Assembly (NCBI RefSeq): GCF_012848175.1
Contig: NZ_CP051651.1
Location: 930,001 to 994,000, forward strand
Source: Xanthomonas campestris pv. badrii
GTDB lineage: Bacteria; Pseudomonadota; Gammaproteobacteria; Xanthomonadales; Xanthomonadaceae
Direction: 5' to 3'
DNA length: 64,000 nucleotides
In this document: positions 41,910 to 50,337 of the stretch, in pieces
Layout: each line of letters opens with the position of its first letter
Numbering within the stretch: the first letter of the stretch is position 1
Translations under genes and position numbers: made by a program
The notes under the pieces: generated by a model
The model's database searches: none
What the model was told of the DNA's origin: nothing
Seen by the model: only the letters and a program-made list of their open reading frames with translations

Positions 41910-42418
41910 TGTAATGACCCACCGGTTTCTGCACAGGTCAGGTGGTTAATGTAGCGGCATAGGCTTGGTCAGGCGTCATCATGTTCAGTGCCTGATGCGG
42001 GCGCTGCCGGTTGTAGAACCCAATCCAGTCGCTGATGACGCGCAAGGCGTGGGCCAGGCTCTCGAACCGGTGCCGATGGACGCACTGTTCCTTGAGCGTG
42101 CGTATGACGCGCTCGACCATCCCGTTCTGCTGGGGACAGTGTGGCGTGATGAACTCCTGCTTCATGCCGTAGCCAGCGACCAGACGGGTGTAGTCGCGGC
42201 TGGTGAAGACCAGGCCATTGTCCGAGCGCAGCAGGAACGGCTCCTTGACCTTGCCCAGCGTGCCGAAGCGGGTGATCAGTGCTTGCTCCAAGGCCGCCTC
42301 ATTGGGCGTCAGGTCGTACTGTCGGCTGGCCAAGGCCATCGTCGTCTTCCCCTGGATGATCTCCAGCACCAGCGCCGACTTGCGCCCGGCCGTCCATCGC
42401 TTGATTCTTCGTCCATTA
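41910..42418 (-). mobile_element. IS3-family remnant 1, internally deleted
   Basis: Begins with the IS end TGTAATGACCCACCGG. The minus strand reads the OrfA-like N-terminus (NGRRIKRWTAGRKSALVLEI) joined directly, near 42295, to the OrfB integrase C-terminus (FLLRSDNGLVFTSRDY, TPHCPQQNGMVER, FYNRQRPHQALNMMTPDQ). Most of OrfA and the first half of OrfB, including the first catalytic Asp, are missing. It cannot be autonomous. The second terminal repeat was not found. Confidence 0.85.
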
Positions 42419-42427
42419 CTGCACTCA

Positions 42428-42528
42428 GTGCTGTACTGCGATGTCGCGCAGATTGACACGGTGGTCGTGCTGGCAGTTCGCTCGCAACGTAAGGCGGGCT
42501 TTGCGGATGATGTTCGCAGCTCTCTGAG
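42428..42528 (+). pseudogene. Remnant of a ParE/RelE-family toxin gene
   Basis: The plus strand encodes VLYCDVAQIDTVVVLAV then RSQRKAGFADD, closely like the C-terminal strand of ParE-family toxins (compare ALAVRHQREDDW in the intact toxin at 51378). There is no start, no upstream body and no stop in place. It suggests that a toxin-antitoxin pair once stood here. The same fragment recurs near 45575-45675. Confidence 0.4.
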
Positions 42529-42692
42529 CGCTGTAGCCCGGCGCCCCTGGTATTCGATGCACTGCCACCGGATCCGCGCAAGCAGATGCCGGAGATCGTC
42601 GTGCGCCTCGCCGACGCTGCCAACCGGGGCAACCATGCACGTCATGGCCCATAGAACCGCCGCAATGCCTCACCGCCGGCCGAGCGTTGCTG

Positions 42693-44015
42693 TTATCCCA
42701 TGCGCATCGACGCACTCTCACGCTGCCGGTCCGCCTCCTGCTGCTGGCTCTGCGCCAACGCCTGCTGGCGATCATTACTGGCCACCTCCAGCTGCTGCAG
42801 CGACTGCTCCACCGGCGTCTGCACAGCCACATCGGTCGGCATGTGGGCACGCAGGTGCGCCGGGTTGTTCAACTCGCCCTGCACCACAAACACAGTGCGG
42901 CCAGCCGGGCTGTCGGCGGTCTGTTGGCTCAGCACCACGTGGTCGGCCCGGTCCAGGTTGTTCTGGCGGGCGAGGGTCATCACGCTGGCGATGAGGCGCT
43001 CGCTGTTCTCGTCCGGCGTGCGCCCAGCCTGCGCATCGATCGCGCTTACGCCCGCGCGCACCTGCTGCAGCAGTGCGTAGTCCCGGTGATCAGGGCCGAT
43101 ATCGGCCAGTTTGGTTGGCGACTGCGTCTGATCGCGCAGGCCGTCGGCCGACGCCGTGAACGGGCTGCGGGTGATCGAGCGGTACGGGTCGTCTTCGTGG
43201 AACTGCGTGGCTTTGTGCTGCCGTTCCAGGCGCACGGCGCGGGCATCGTCGAGTTCGGCGATACGGCCGGCATTGGTTTCTTCGCGCATGGACAGATGTC
43301 CGCCGCCAGCGCTGACGTTCACCCACTTGTGTTCTTTTTCGAAGTACATCGCGTAGAAGCTGTTGCTGCCGATGACGTTGGGGTCGACCGCAGAGCGGCC
43401 CTCCAGCATCTGGATCGCTTCGGTGGTGCCAAGCTTGGCCAGGTACTGGCTGCCTGCCGCCAGTCCCATCTGCGCAAAGGTCTCATAGCCGGTATTGCTG
43501 ATGCGAGTGGCGCCGACGTATTCGTTGTCGAGCATGTTGGTCCAGATCTGTTCCAGCTTCTGGGGGCCGCTATTTTCCAGGGCCGCTTGCAGGAGCACGC
43601 GGGGCGTCCAGCAGTTGGGGTCGAGCTCATGGTCCAGGAAGGCTTGGTCGTGTGCCAGCATGACGTCAGCACCTGGCAAATTCTGCGCAAGGTCCGGGCG
43701 GTGTTCGCTCATCCAGTATCGTCTGACTTCAAGATCCTTTTTGAGCAGGGTTTGCCCAAATGCTTCCCATTGCCTCTCGCTCAATTCAGCGTTGGCAAAG
43801 CGCGAGCCGTTGTCGTGTTGGGTCCTGGCGTACTCCTGTGCGTAACTATTTGCGACCCGACCGGGCAAGCTGTCGTTGCGTACCACGCCTAGCGCCAGCG
43901 TCCCGTAGCCATCTGAACCATCTAGTTGCGAAAGATAGTTCCAGTAGAGCTCGCGGTTGCCCGCGTCCGCGTAGCTGGAAAGAATCTTCAGATCTTGATC
44001 GCTCAATCCGCTCAT
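42693..44015 (-). CDS. XVIPCD-containing type IV secretion effector, copy 2
   Basis: 440 residues. From residue 121 it matches copy 1 except K267 for R267, including the C-terminal secretion domain. The first 120 residues are the most diverged of the three (MSGLSDQDLKILSSYADAGN; EVRRYWMSEHRPDLAQNLPG). Its lipoprotein partner is 25 bp upstream. First member of the tandem duplication. Confidence 0.85.
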   Translation of the reverse strand: MSGLSDQDLKILSSYADAGNRELYWNYLSQLDGSDGYGTLALGVVRNDSLPGRVANSYAQEYARTQHDNGSRFANAELSERQWEAFGQTLLKKDLEVRRYWMSEHRPDLAQNLPGADVMLAHDQAFLDHELDPNCWTPRVLLQAALENSGPQKLEQIWTNMLDNEYVGATRISNTGYETFAQMGLAAGSQYLAKLGTTEAIQMLEGRSAVDPNVIGSNSFYAMYFEKEHKWVNVSAGGGHLSMREETNAGRIAELDDARAVRLERQHKATQFHEDDPYRSITRSPFTASADGLRDQTQSPTKLADIGPDHRDYALLQQVRAGVSAIDAQAGRTPDENSERLIASVMTLARQNNLDRADHVVLSQQTADSPAGRTVFVVQGELNNPAHLRAHMPTDVAVQTPVEQSLQQLEVASNDRQQALAQSQQQEADRQRESASMRMG

Positions 44016-44040
44016 GTCCTGCTCCTGATAGTCGCGCTGA

Positions 44041-44904
44041 TCACTTCACCTTGGTGCGTGCCAGCACGTTCCGTACTGCGTCTTCCATATGTTTCCAGTC
44101 TTTCAAGAAGGCGCGCTTATAGTTCAGGATGATGGAAAGCTTGTTCTCGATGTCAGAGAAGTAGTGAAAACAACTTGCAGCAACAGCGCCTTTTTCGTGT
44201 ACCACTTCAGATCCCTCCAGCCGAACGCCATCTGCTCGAAATTTTTTGCTGTCGCACTTGATGAACGTGGTCAAATTGCCGCTGGAGTCGCGCGCGACGT
44301 ACCAGTCATCTTCGTAGGCGGGGTTGCGAATCGGCGGCTTTCCATAGCGGTCCTCGTACTCTTTTGAGTATGCCAGCATTTTCGCCTCGTCTATTGCGTA
44401 GGGCGTCAGGCCCAAGGTGTCTTGCTCGGCAAGGCGGAGATCGAGGCGCTGCCTCGGATCTCGGCGTTCCACCGAATCGGCTTCGGTAATTGCCTCATTG
44501 GACGAGTGTCGCTCCAACGATGTCTCGATGGGAGCCCGGTCGATGTAGTTGATCCGAACTGAAATTTCCTTGCGGAAATCATTCGTACGCGGGTTGGCCC
44601 GTGCCCCGGGCGGGGTGGGGGTCATGTCTGGCCATTCGATAACCAGCGTGACGCCTTCGCCCGGCCACGGCGCGATCTGGCTGTCCAGGTAGTTGGCGGG
44701 GATGCGGAAGGTGTTCGGCCCCAGCTTTACGTCAACCGGAGCATCCGAATAGGTGTGGCCGTTGATGGTGCGGCCTGTGGTGACGTTGTCCGGCATGGGG
44801 GAGGTCCTTTTCTGTTCGGGTGATGGCGTCCGTGCACATGCACTGCCGGTGACAGCCACGGCGAGTGCAAGGGCCAGGCACCGGCCGGATGACATCAGAT
44901 GCAT
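44041..44904 (-). CDS. Lipoprotein, candidate immunity protein for effector 2
   Basis: 287 residues, paralogue of the lipoproteins at 38991 and 47173. Same signal peptide and C23 lipid site. Residues 114-198 differ from copy 1 (e.g. VRINYIDRAPIETSLERHSS), and the C-terminus is slightly diverged (NVLARTKVK). Immunity is inferred from pairing and location. Confidence 0.7.
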   Translation of the reverse strand: MHLMSSGRCLALALAVAVTGSACARTPSPEQKRTSPMPDNVTTGRTINGHTYSDAPVDVKLGPNTFRIPANYLDSQIAPWPGEGVTLVIEWPDMTPTPPGARANPRTNDFRKEISVRINYIDRAPIETSLERHSSNEAITEADSVERRDPRQRLDLRLAEQDTLGLTPYAIDEAKMLAYSKEYEDRYGKPPIRNPAYEDDWYVARDSSGNLTTFIKCDSKKFRADGVRLEGSEVVHEKGAVAASCFHYFSDIENKLSIILNYKRAFLKDWKHMEDAVRNVLARTKVK

Positions 44905-45056
44905 TGGTCAATCCATTGCAGGGTTCGTCGGCAACTATAGGCAAATCAGGATCAACGCGACAGCAAGGGCCCGGCCTGCGATTGCCGGTGCAGTACGGTA
45001 CGCGCCGATGTGGTCTACACGAACCGCAAGCGCGCCATGGCGTCGGATGTCTTCGA

Positions 45057-45565
45057 TGTAATGACCCACCGGTTTCTGCACAGGTCAGGTGGTTAATGTA
45101 GCGGCATAGGCTTGGTCAGGCGTCATCATGTTCAGTGCCTGATGCGGGCGCTGTCGGTTGTAGAACCCAATCCAGTTGCTGATGACGCGCAAGGCGTGGG
45201 CCAGGCTCTCGAACCGGTGCCGATGGACGCACTGTTCCTTGAGCGTGCGTATGACGCGCTCGACCATCCCGTTCTGCTGGGGACAGTGTGGCGTGATGAA
45301 CTCCTGCTTCATGCCGTAGCCAGCGACCAGGCGGGTGTAGTCGCGGCTGGTGAAGACCAGGCCATTGTCCGAGCGCAGCAGGAACGGCTCCTTGACCTTG
45401 CCCAGCGTGCCGAAGCGGGTGATCAGTGCTTGCTCCAAGGCCGCCTCATTGGGCGTCAGGTCGTACTGTCGGCTGGCCAAGGCCATCGTCGTCTTCCCCT
45501 GGATGATCTCCAGCACCAGCGCCGACTTGCGCCCGGCCGTCCATCGCTTGATTCTTCGTCCATTA
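45057..45565 (-). mobile_element. IS3-family remnant 2, same deletion as remnant 1
   Basis: Starts at the same end (TGTAATGACCC) and carries the identical OrfA-OrfB junction and reading frame as 41910-42418, with few base changes (e.g. Asn for Asp before WIGFYNRQRP). It was therefore copied after the deletion, as part of a larger duplication, not inserted independently. Followed by the same toxin-gene remnant. Confidence 0.85.
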
Positions 45566-45824
45566 CTGCACTCAGTGCTGTACTGCGATGTCGCGCAGAT
45601 TGACACGGTGGTCGTGCTGGCAGTTCGCTCGCAACGTAAGGCGGGCTTTGCGGATGATGTTCGCAGTTCTCTGAGCGCTGTAGCCCGGCGCCCCTGGTAT
45701 TCGATGCACTGCCACCCGATCCGCGCAAGCTGATGCCGGAGATCGTCGTGCGCCTCGCCGACGCTGCCAACCGGGGCCATGCACGTCATGGCCCATAGAA
45801 CCGCCGCCATGCCTCGCCGCCGTT

Positions 45825-47147
45825 TTACCCCATGCGCATCGACGCACTCTCACGCTGCCGGTCCGCCTCCTGCTGCTGGCTCTGCGCCAACGCCTGCTGG
45901 CGATCGTTACTGGCTACCTCCAGCTGCTGCAGCGACTGCTCCACCGGCGTCTGCACAGCCACATCGGTCGGCATGTGGGCACGCAGGTGCGCCGGGTTGT
46001 TCAACTCGCCCTGCACCACAAACACAGTGCGGCCAGCCGGGCTGTCGGCGGTCTGTTGGCTCAGCACCACGTGGTCGGCCCGGTCCAGGTTGTTCTGGCG
46101 GGCGAGGGTCATCACGCTGGCGATGAGGCGCTCGCTGTTCTCGTCCGGCGTGCGCCCAGCCTGCGCATCGATCGCGCTCACGCCCGCGCGCACCTGCTGC
46201 AGCAGTGCGTAGTCCCGGTGATCAGGGCCGATATCGGCCAGTTTGGTTGGCGACTGCGTCTGATCGCGCAGGCCGTCGGCCGACGCCGTGAACGGGCTGC
46301 GGGTGATCGAGCGGTACGGGTCGTCTTCGTGGAACTGCGTGGCTTTGTGCTGCCGTTCCAGGCGCACGGCGCGGGCATCGTCGAGTTCGGCGATACGGCC
46401 GGCATTGGTTTCTTCGCGCATGGACAGATGTCCGCCGCCAGCGCTGACGTTCACCCACTTGTGTTCTTTTTCGAAGTACATCGCGTAGAAGCTGTTGCTG
46501 CCGATGACGTTGGGGTCGACCGCAGAGCGGCCCTCCAGCATCTGGATCGCTTCGGTGGTGCCAAGCTTGGCCAGGTACTGGCTGCCTGCCGCCAGTCCCA
46601 TCTGCGCAAAGGTCTCATAGCCGGTATTGCTGATGCGAGTGGCGCCGACGTACTCGTTGTCGAGCATGTTGGTCCAGATCTGTTCCAGCTTCTGGGGGCC
46701 GCTATTTTCCAGGGCCGCTTGCAGGAGCACGCGGGGCGTCCAGCAGTTGGGGTCGAGCTCATGGTCAAGGAAGGCTTGGTCGTGTGCCAGCATGACGGAG
46801 GCCCCGGGCAGGTTCAGCGCCAGATCTGGACGATCTTGATGGAACCAGATTTGCCGAAGTTCAAGATCCTTCTTGAGCAGTGTCTGTCCAAACTCCTCCC
46901 ACTGCCGCTCGCTCAAGTCCGCATTGGCAAAGCGCGAGCCAGTATCGTGCTGTGTCCTGGCATAGTCTTGCGCGTAACTGTTGGCCACTTGGCCGGGCAA
47001 GCTGTCGTTGCGCACCACGCCCAGCGCCAGCGTACCGTAGCCGTCCGCACCATCCAGCTGCGAAAGATAGTTCCAGTACAACTCGCGATTGCCTTTATCT
47101 GCGTAGTTGGCAAGGATCTTGAGATCTTGTCCAGTTAATCCACTCAT
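45825..47147 (-). CDS. XVIPCD-containing type IV secretion effector, copy 3
   Basis: 440 residues. N-terminus close to copy 1 (MSGLTGQDLKILANYADKGN) but different at 94-120 (LELRQIWFHQDRPDLALNLPGASVML). From 121 on it matches copies 1 and 2. It belongs to the second tandem unit; lipoprotein partner 25 bp upstream. Confidence 0.85.
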   Translation of the reverse strand: MSGLTGQDLKILANYADKGNRELYWNYLSQLDGADGYGTLALGVVRNDSLPGQVANSYAQDYARTQHDTGSRFANADLSERQWEEFGQTLLKKDLELRQIWFHQDRPDLALNLPGASVMLAHDQAFLDHELDPNCWTPRVLLQAALENSGPQKLEQIWTNMLDNEYVGATRISNTGYETFAQMGLAAGSQYLAKLGTTEAIQMLEGRSAVDPNVIGSNSFYAMYFEKEHKWVNVSAGGGHLSMREETNAGRIAELDDARAVRLERQHKATQFHEDDPYRSITRSPFTASADGLRDQTQSPTKLADIGPDHRDYALLQQVRAGVSAIDAQAGRTPDENSERLIASVMTLARQNNLDRADHVVLSQQTADSPAGRTVFVVQGELNNPAHLRAHMPTDVAVQTPVEQSLQQLEVASNDRQQALAQSQQQEADRQRESASMRMG

Positions 47148-47172
47148 ATTTTACTCCCTGTCAGTAGACTGA

Positions 47173-48036
47173 TCACCTGACTTTGGTGCGTGCCAGTATT
47201 TCTTTTACTGCATCTTCCATGCGCTTCCAGTCCTTCAGGAATGCACGCTTGTAGTTGAGACTGATGGAAAGTTTGTTTTCGATGTCAGAGAAGTAGTGGA
47301 CGCAACTTGCAGCAACGGCACCTTTTTCATGGACTACTTCGGATCCCTCCAGCCGAACGCCATCGCCTCGGAACTTTTTGCTGTCGCACTTGATGAATGT
47401 GGTCAAATTTCCGCTGGAGTCCCGCGCGACATACCAGTCGTCCTCAAATGCAGGGTTGCGTGTTGGAGGCTTGCCATAGTGGGCCTCGTACGCTTTGACG
47501 TACACCGCCATCTTTTCTTCATCGATGGCATAGGGTATCAGTCCGAGTGTTTCAGGCTGTGCAATACGCAGATCGAGTCTGTCGACGGGATCACCCCGTT
47601 CGACCGAATCAGGCTCGGTAAGCGCTTCGTTAGACGCATAACGTGCCAGCAATCCTTCGATGGGGACACGGTCAACATAATTCATCGAGGCATGGATCTC
47701 CTTGCGGAAATCATTCGTACGCGGGTTGGCCCGCGCACCGGGCGGGGTGGGGCTCATATCTGGCCACTCGATGACCAGCGTCACCACCTCGATGGACCAC
47801 GGTGCGATCTGGCTGTCCAGGTAGTTGGCGGGGATGCGGAAGGTGTTCGGCCCCAGCTTTACGTCAACCGGAGCATCCGAATAGGTGTGGCCGTTGATGG
47901 TGCGGCCTGTGGTGACGTTGTCCGGCATGGGGGAGGTCCTTTTCTGTTCGGGTGATGGCGTCCGTGCACATGCACTGCCGGTGACAGCCACGGCGAGTGC
48001 AAGGGCCAGGCACCGGCCGGATGACATCAGATGCAT
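47173..48036 (-). CDS. Lipoprotein, candidate immunity protein for effector 3
   Basis: 287 residues, paralogue of the other two lipoproteins. It differs at PWSIEVVTLVIEWPDMSPTPP (from residue 80) and through 114-190 (e.g. HASMNYVDRVPIEGLLARYA). The C-terminus equals copy 1 (KEILARTKVR). Lipid site C23. Immunity is inferred. Confidence 0.7.
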   Translation of the reverse strand: MHLMSSGRCLALALAVAVTGSACARTPSPEQKRTSPMPDNVTTGRTINGHTYSDAPVDVKLGPNTFRIPANYLDSQIAPWSIEVVTLVIEWPDMSPTPPGARANPRTNDFRKEIHASMNYVDRVPIEGLLARYASNEALTEPDSVERGDPVDRLDLRIAQPETLGLIPYAIDEEKMAVYVKAYEAHYGKPPTRNPAFEDDWYVARDSSGNLTTFIKCDSKKFRGDGVRLEGSEVVHEKGAVAASCVHYFSDIENKLSISLNYKRAFLKDWKRMEDAVKEILARTKVR

Positions 48037-48294
48037 TGGTCAATCCATTGCAGGGTTCGTCGGCAACTATAGGCAAATCAGGATCAACGCGACAGCAAGG
48101 GCCCGGCCTGCGATTGCCTTGCCATGCGCCGCACGGCGCGGGAGTACGACCACGCGTTGACAGCAGGATATGCGGGCAGGCCATCATGCTGGCCGTGCAA
48201 CGGCAGCTCGCCATGTAGGGTGATGAAGGGCATTTGTCGCCTCCCGTCGCGCGACGTGTCGAGCTGCCGTGCCCTCAATACGAACGTCGCCGCT

Positions 48295-49008
48295 TCATGC
48301 CCCAAACGCACCATCGATCGTATGCATTGCCCCGGTGACAAAGCTCGCCTCCGGACCCGCCAGCCAGGCCACCATGCCGGCCACTTCCTCGGCGCGGCCG
48401 TGGCGTTTGATCGCCATGAAGCTATGCATCAGGTCTTTCATCGGCCCGTTTTCCGGGTTGGCGTCGGTATCGATCGGGCCCGGTTGCACCACGTTGATGG
48501 TGATGCCGCGCGGCCCGAAGTCGCGGGCCAGCCCGCGCGCCAGCCCTTGCAGCGCGGATTTGCTCAGCGCGTAAGACGCCATGCCGGGCAACGGCATGCG
48601 GTCGCCGTTGACCGAGCCGATCACGATGATCCGCCCGCCGGGCGGCATCTGCCGCGCGGCCTCCACGGCCGCGTGGTAGGGCGCGTGCACGTTGATGCGG
48701 AACAGCCGGTCCACCGCATCCGGATCCTGCTCCAGCGCATCGCCGAACAAGGCGATGCCGGAGTTGACCACCAGCACATCCAGCGGCCCGCTGCGGCGCA
48801 CCGTGTCGATGACCGCATCGCGGTCGGCGCTGTCGGCCAGCACCGCGATGCTGCCGGTATCACCGGCCAGGCGCTGGGCCGCTTCCTCAGAGCCGGCGTA
48901 GGTAAACGTCACCCGTGCGCCCTTGGCCACGAAGCGCCGCACGATAGCGGCACCAATCCCCCGGCTGCCACCAAGCACCAGTACCGACTTGTCTTTGAAC
49001 GCTGACAT
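48295..49008 (-). CDS. bdcA: BdcA-like short-chain dehydrogenase/reductase fold protein
   Basis: 237 residues. Rossmann nucleotide motif GGSRGIGAAIVRRF near the N-terminus, VVNSGIALFG, catalytic S...YxxxK as YALSKSALQG, and DFGPRGITINVVQPGPIDTD. The sequence is very close to E. coli BdcA, reported to bind cyclic-di-GMP and promote biofilm dispersal. The divergent TetR gene matches BdcR, as in E. coli. ATG 49008 (MSAFKDKSVLV) is preferred to the frame opening at 49023. Confidence 0.88.
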   Translation of the reverse strand: MSAFKDKSVLVLGGSRGIGAAIVRRFVAKGARVTFTYAGSEEAAQRLAGDTGSIAVLADSADRDAVIDTVRRSGPLDVLVVNSGIALFGDALEQDPDAVDRLFRINVHAPYHAAVEAARQMPPGGRIIVIGSVNGDRMPLPGMASYALSKSALQGLARGLARDFGPRGITINVVQPGPIDTDANPENGPMKDLMHSFMAIKRHGRAEEVAGMVAWLAGPEASFVTGAMHTIDGAFGA

Positions 49009-49023
49009 GCACCCACCTAGCAA

Positions 49024-49048
49024 TTAATGTAGCGAGCAATACATAATA
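49024..49048. promoter_or_regulatory. Palindromic operator between bdcA and bdcR
   Basis: ATGTA (49027-49031), eight bases, TACAT (49040-49044), with outer arms TTA and AAT extending the symmetry imperfectly. It is in the middle of the 71-bp divergent intergenic region, the usual place for a TetR-family operator. Binding by BdcR is inferred. Confidence 0.5.
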
Positions 49049-49079
49049 GATCTCGCTTGCCGTCAAGGATTTTGTAACA

Positions 49080-49676
49080 ATGGCTACAGAAATCTCACGG
49101 GCCCGCGGCCGGCCGCGTGCATTCGACCCGGACCAAGCGGTCGCCACCGCGCAGCAGCTGTTCCATGCGCAAGGCTACGACGCACTGAGCGTGGCCGACC
49201 TCACCCGGGCGCTGGGTATCAACCCGCCGAGTTTCTATGCCGCCTTCGGCAGCAAGGCCGGCCTGTATGCGCGCATCCTCGACCGCTACGCGCAGACCGG
49301 GGCCATCCCGCTGCCGCAGATTCTGGACGCCAACCGCCCGCTGGCCGACGCCCTGGCCGATGTACTGGAGCACGCCGCCCGCTGCTACGCCGCAGACCCC
49401 GCTGCCACCGGCTGCCTGGTGCTGGAAGGCACGCGCAGCAACGACGCGCAGGCGCGCGAGGCCTCCTGCGGCTTTCATGTCGCCGCCCAGGAGTTGATCC
49501 GCTCCCACATTGCCAAGCAGTGCCCGCACGACGCAGACCGGCTGGCGGATTTCGTCAGCACCACCATGGCCGGGCTGTCGGCCAGCGCCCGGCATGGGCA
49601 GAGCCTGGAGCGTCTGCTGGCGAGTGCGCGGTTGGCGGGGGAGGCGCTGCGGGTGGTGCTGCGCGGAATTGGATGA
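49080..49676 (+). CDS. bdcR: TetR-family repressor BdcR
   Basis: 198 residues. N-terminal HTH: RGRPRAFDPDQAV, then LFHAQGYDALSVADLTRALGINPPSFYAAFGSKAGLY. The ligand domain resembles E. coli BdcR (PLADALADVLEHAARCYA; TGCLVLEGTRS). Divergent from bdcA and likely represses both. Confidence 0.88.
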   Translation: MATEISRARGRPRAFDPDQAVATAQQLFHAQGYDALSVADLTRALGINPPSFYAAFGSKAGLYARILDRYAQTGAIPLPQILDANRPLADALADVLEHAARCYAADPAATGCLVLEGTRSNDAQAREASCGFHVAAQELIRSHIAKQCPHDADRLADFVSTTMAGLSASARHGQSLERLLASARLAGEALRVVLRGIG

Positions 49677-49767
49677 GCATGTCTGGCTTCCGCCGTTGAG
49701 CGGTAGACCCTCGTTGAGTCAGGGCACTTAGCGAAGATTGCTTGCAAAAACAGCTCGCACGCTGGAT

Positions 49768-49791
49768 ATTCCATATTTCGGAATATGGAAT
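49768..49791. promoter_or_regulatory. Perfect 10-bp inverted repeat, operator of HTH/NTase operon
   Basis: ATTCCATATT (49768-49777), TCGG, AATATGGAAT (49782-49791). AT-rich, perfect, and 15 bp before the GTG start of the HTH gene. Most likely the autoregulatory site of that operon. Confidence 0.65.
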
Positions 49792-49806
49792 AAGGCGGGC
49801 TTGGCT

Positions 49807-50337
49807 GTGGAACTGAAGCCCCAGGATCTTGTGGTGCTTTACAAGCAGGTCGCCCAGGCGGGCCAGGCCTGGACCTACGCCTCCCTTGGAGAAGCGCTGG
49901 GCATGAGCGCGTCGCAGGTGCATCGCAGCGTCAAGCGCGCGGTGGCATCCGGCCTGGCGCTGGAAAAAAGCCGCGGCGAGTGGGAGACAGTGCGCACGGC
50001 GCTGCACGAGTTTGCGGTCCACGGCGTGCGTTATGCCTTTCCCGCGGTCATCGGGCCGCTCAGGCGTGGCATTCCTACGGCCTTTGGTGTGCCCCCACTG
50101 TCCACTGCGATTGCCAGCTCCCCCGGGGATGCACCGGTGTGGCCAAGCGCGCAGGGCACGGCCAAAGGCCCCAGCTTGTCGCCGTTGTCGGCAGGTGCGC
50201 CCAACGCTGCGCTGGCCGACCCTGCCTTGCATGAGCTGCTGGCGCTGCAAGACGCCCTGCGCAGCGGGCGTGCCCGCGAGCGCACGCTGGCAGCGCGCTA
50301 TCTCAAACAATTGCTGGGGCTTGGCGATGCGGTCTGA
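49807..50337 (+). CDS. Helix-turn-helix regulator/antitoxin of a nucleotidyltransferase pair
   Basis: 176 residues from GTG 49807 (VELKPQDLVVLYKQVAQAG). Winged-helix-like N-terminus TYASLGEALGMSASQVHRSVKRAVASGLAL (about residues 20-50), then a Pro/Ser-rich middle and a helical C-terminus. A TTG 69 bp earlier would put the palindrome inside the gene, so GTG is preferred. It overlaps the nucleotidyltransferase gene by 11 bp. By analogy with AbiE-type pairs it may be both repressor and antitoxin. Function not proven. Confidence 0.65.
   Translation: MELKPQDLVVLYKQVAQAGQAWTYASLGEALGMSASQVHRSVKRAVASGLALEKSRGEWETVRTALHEFAVHGVRYAFPAVIGPLRRGIPTAFGVPPLSTAIASSPGDAPVWPSAQGTAKGPSLSPLSAGAPNAALADPALHELLALQDALRSGRARERTLAARYLKQLLGLGDAV

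Larger units (their letters stand above)
41910..48118. repeat. Tandem duplication of IS remnant-effector-lipoprotein unit
   Basis: Unit A is 41910-45056 (3147 bp) and unit B 45057-48118. Both start at the IS end and run through IS remnant, toxin remnant, effector, lipoprotein and lipoprotein upstream region. Unit B loses homology at about 48118, inside the stretch after gcctgcgattgcc. The pair at 37643-39854 is an older third copy without an IS remnant. Confidence 0.85.

Noticed and set aside
42687..43892. Long plus-strand frames opposite the three effectors
   Set aside because: They recur only because the effectors are duplicated; no ribosome site or known domain, and the minus-strand products have clear XVIPCD motifs.
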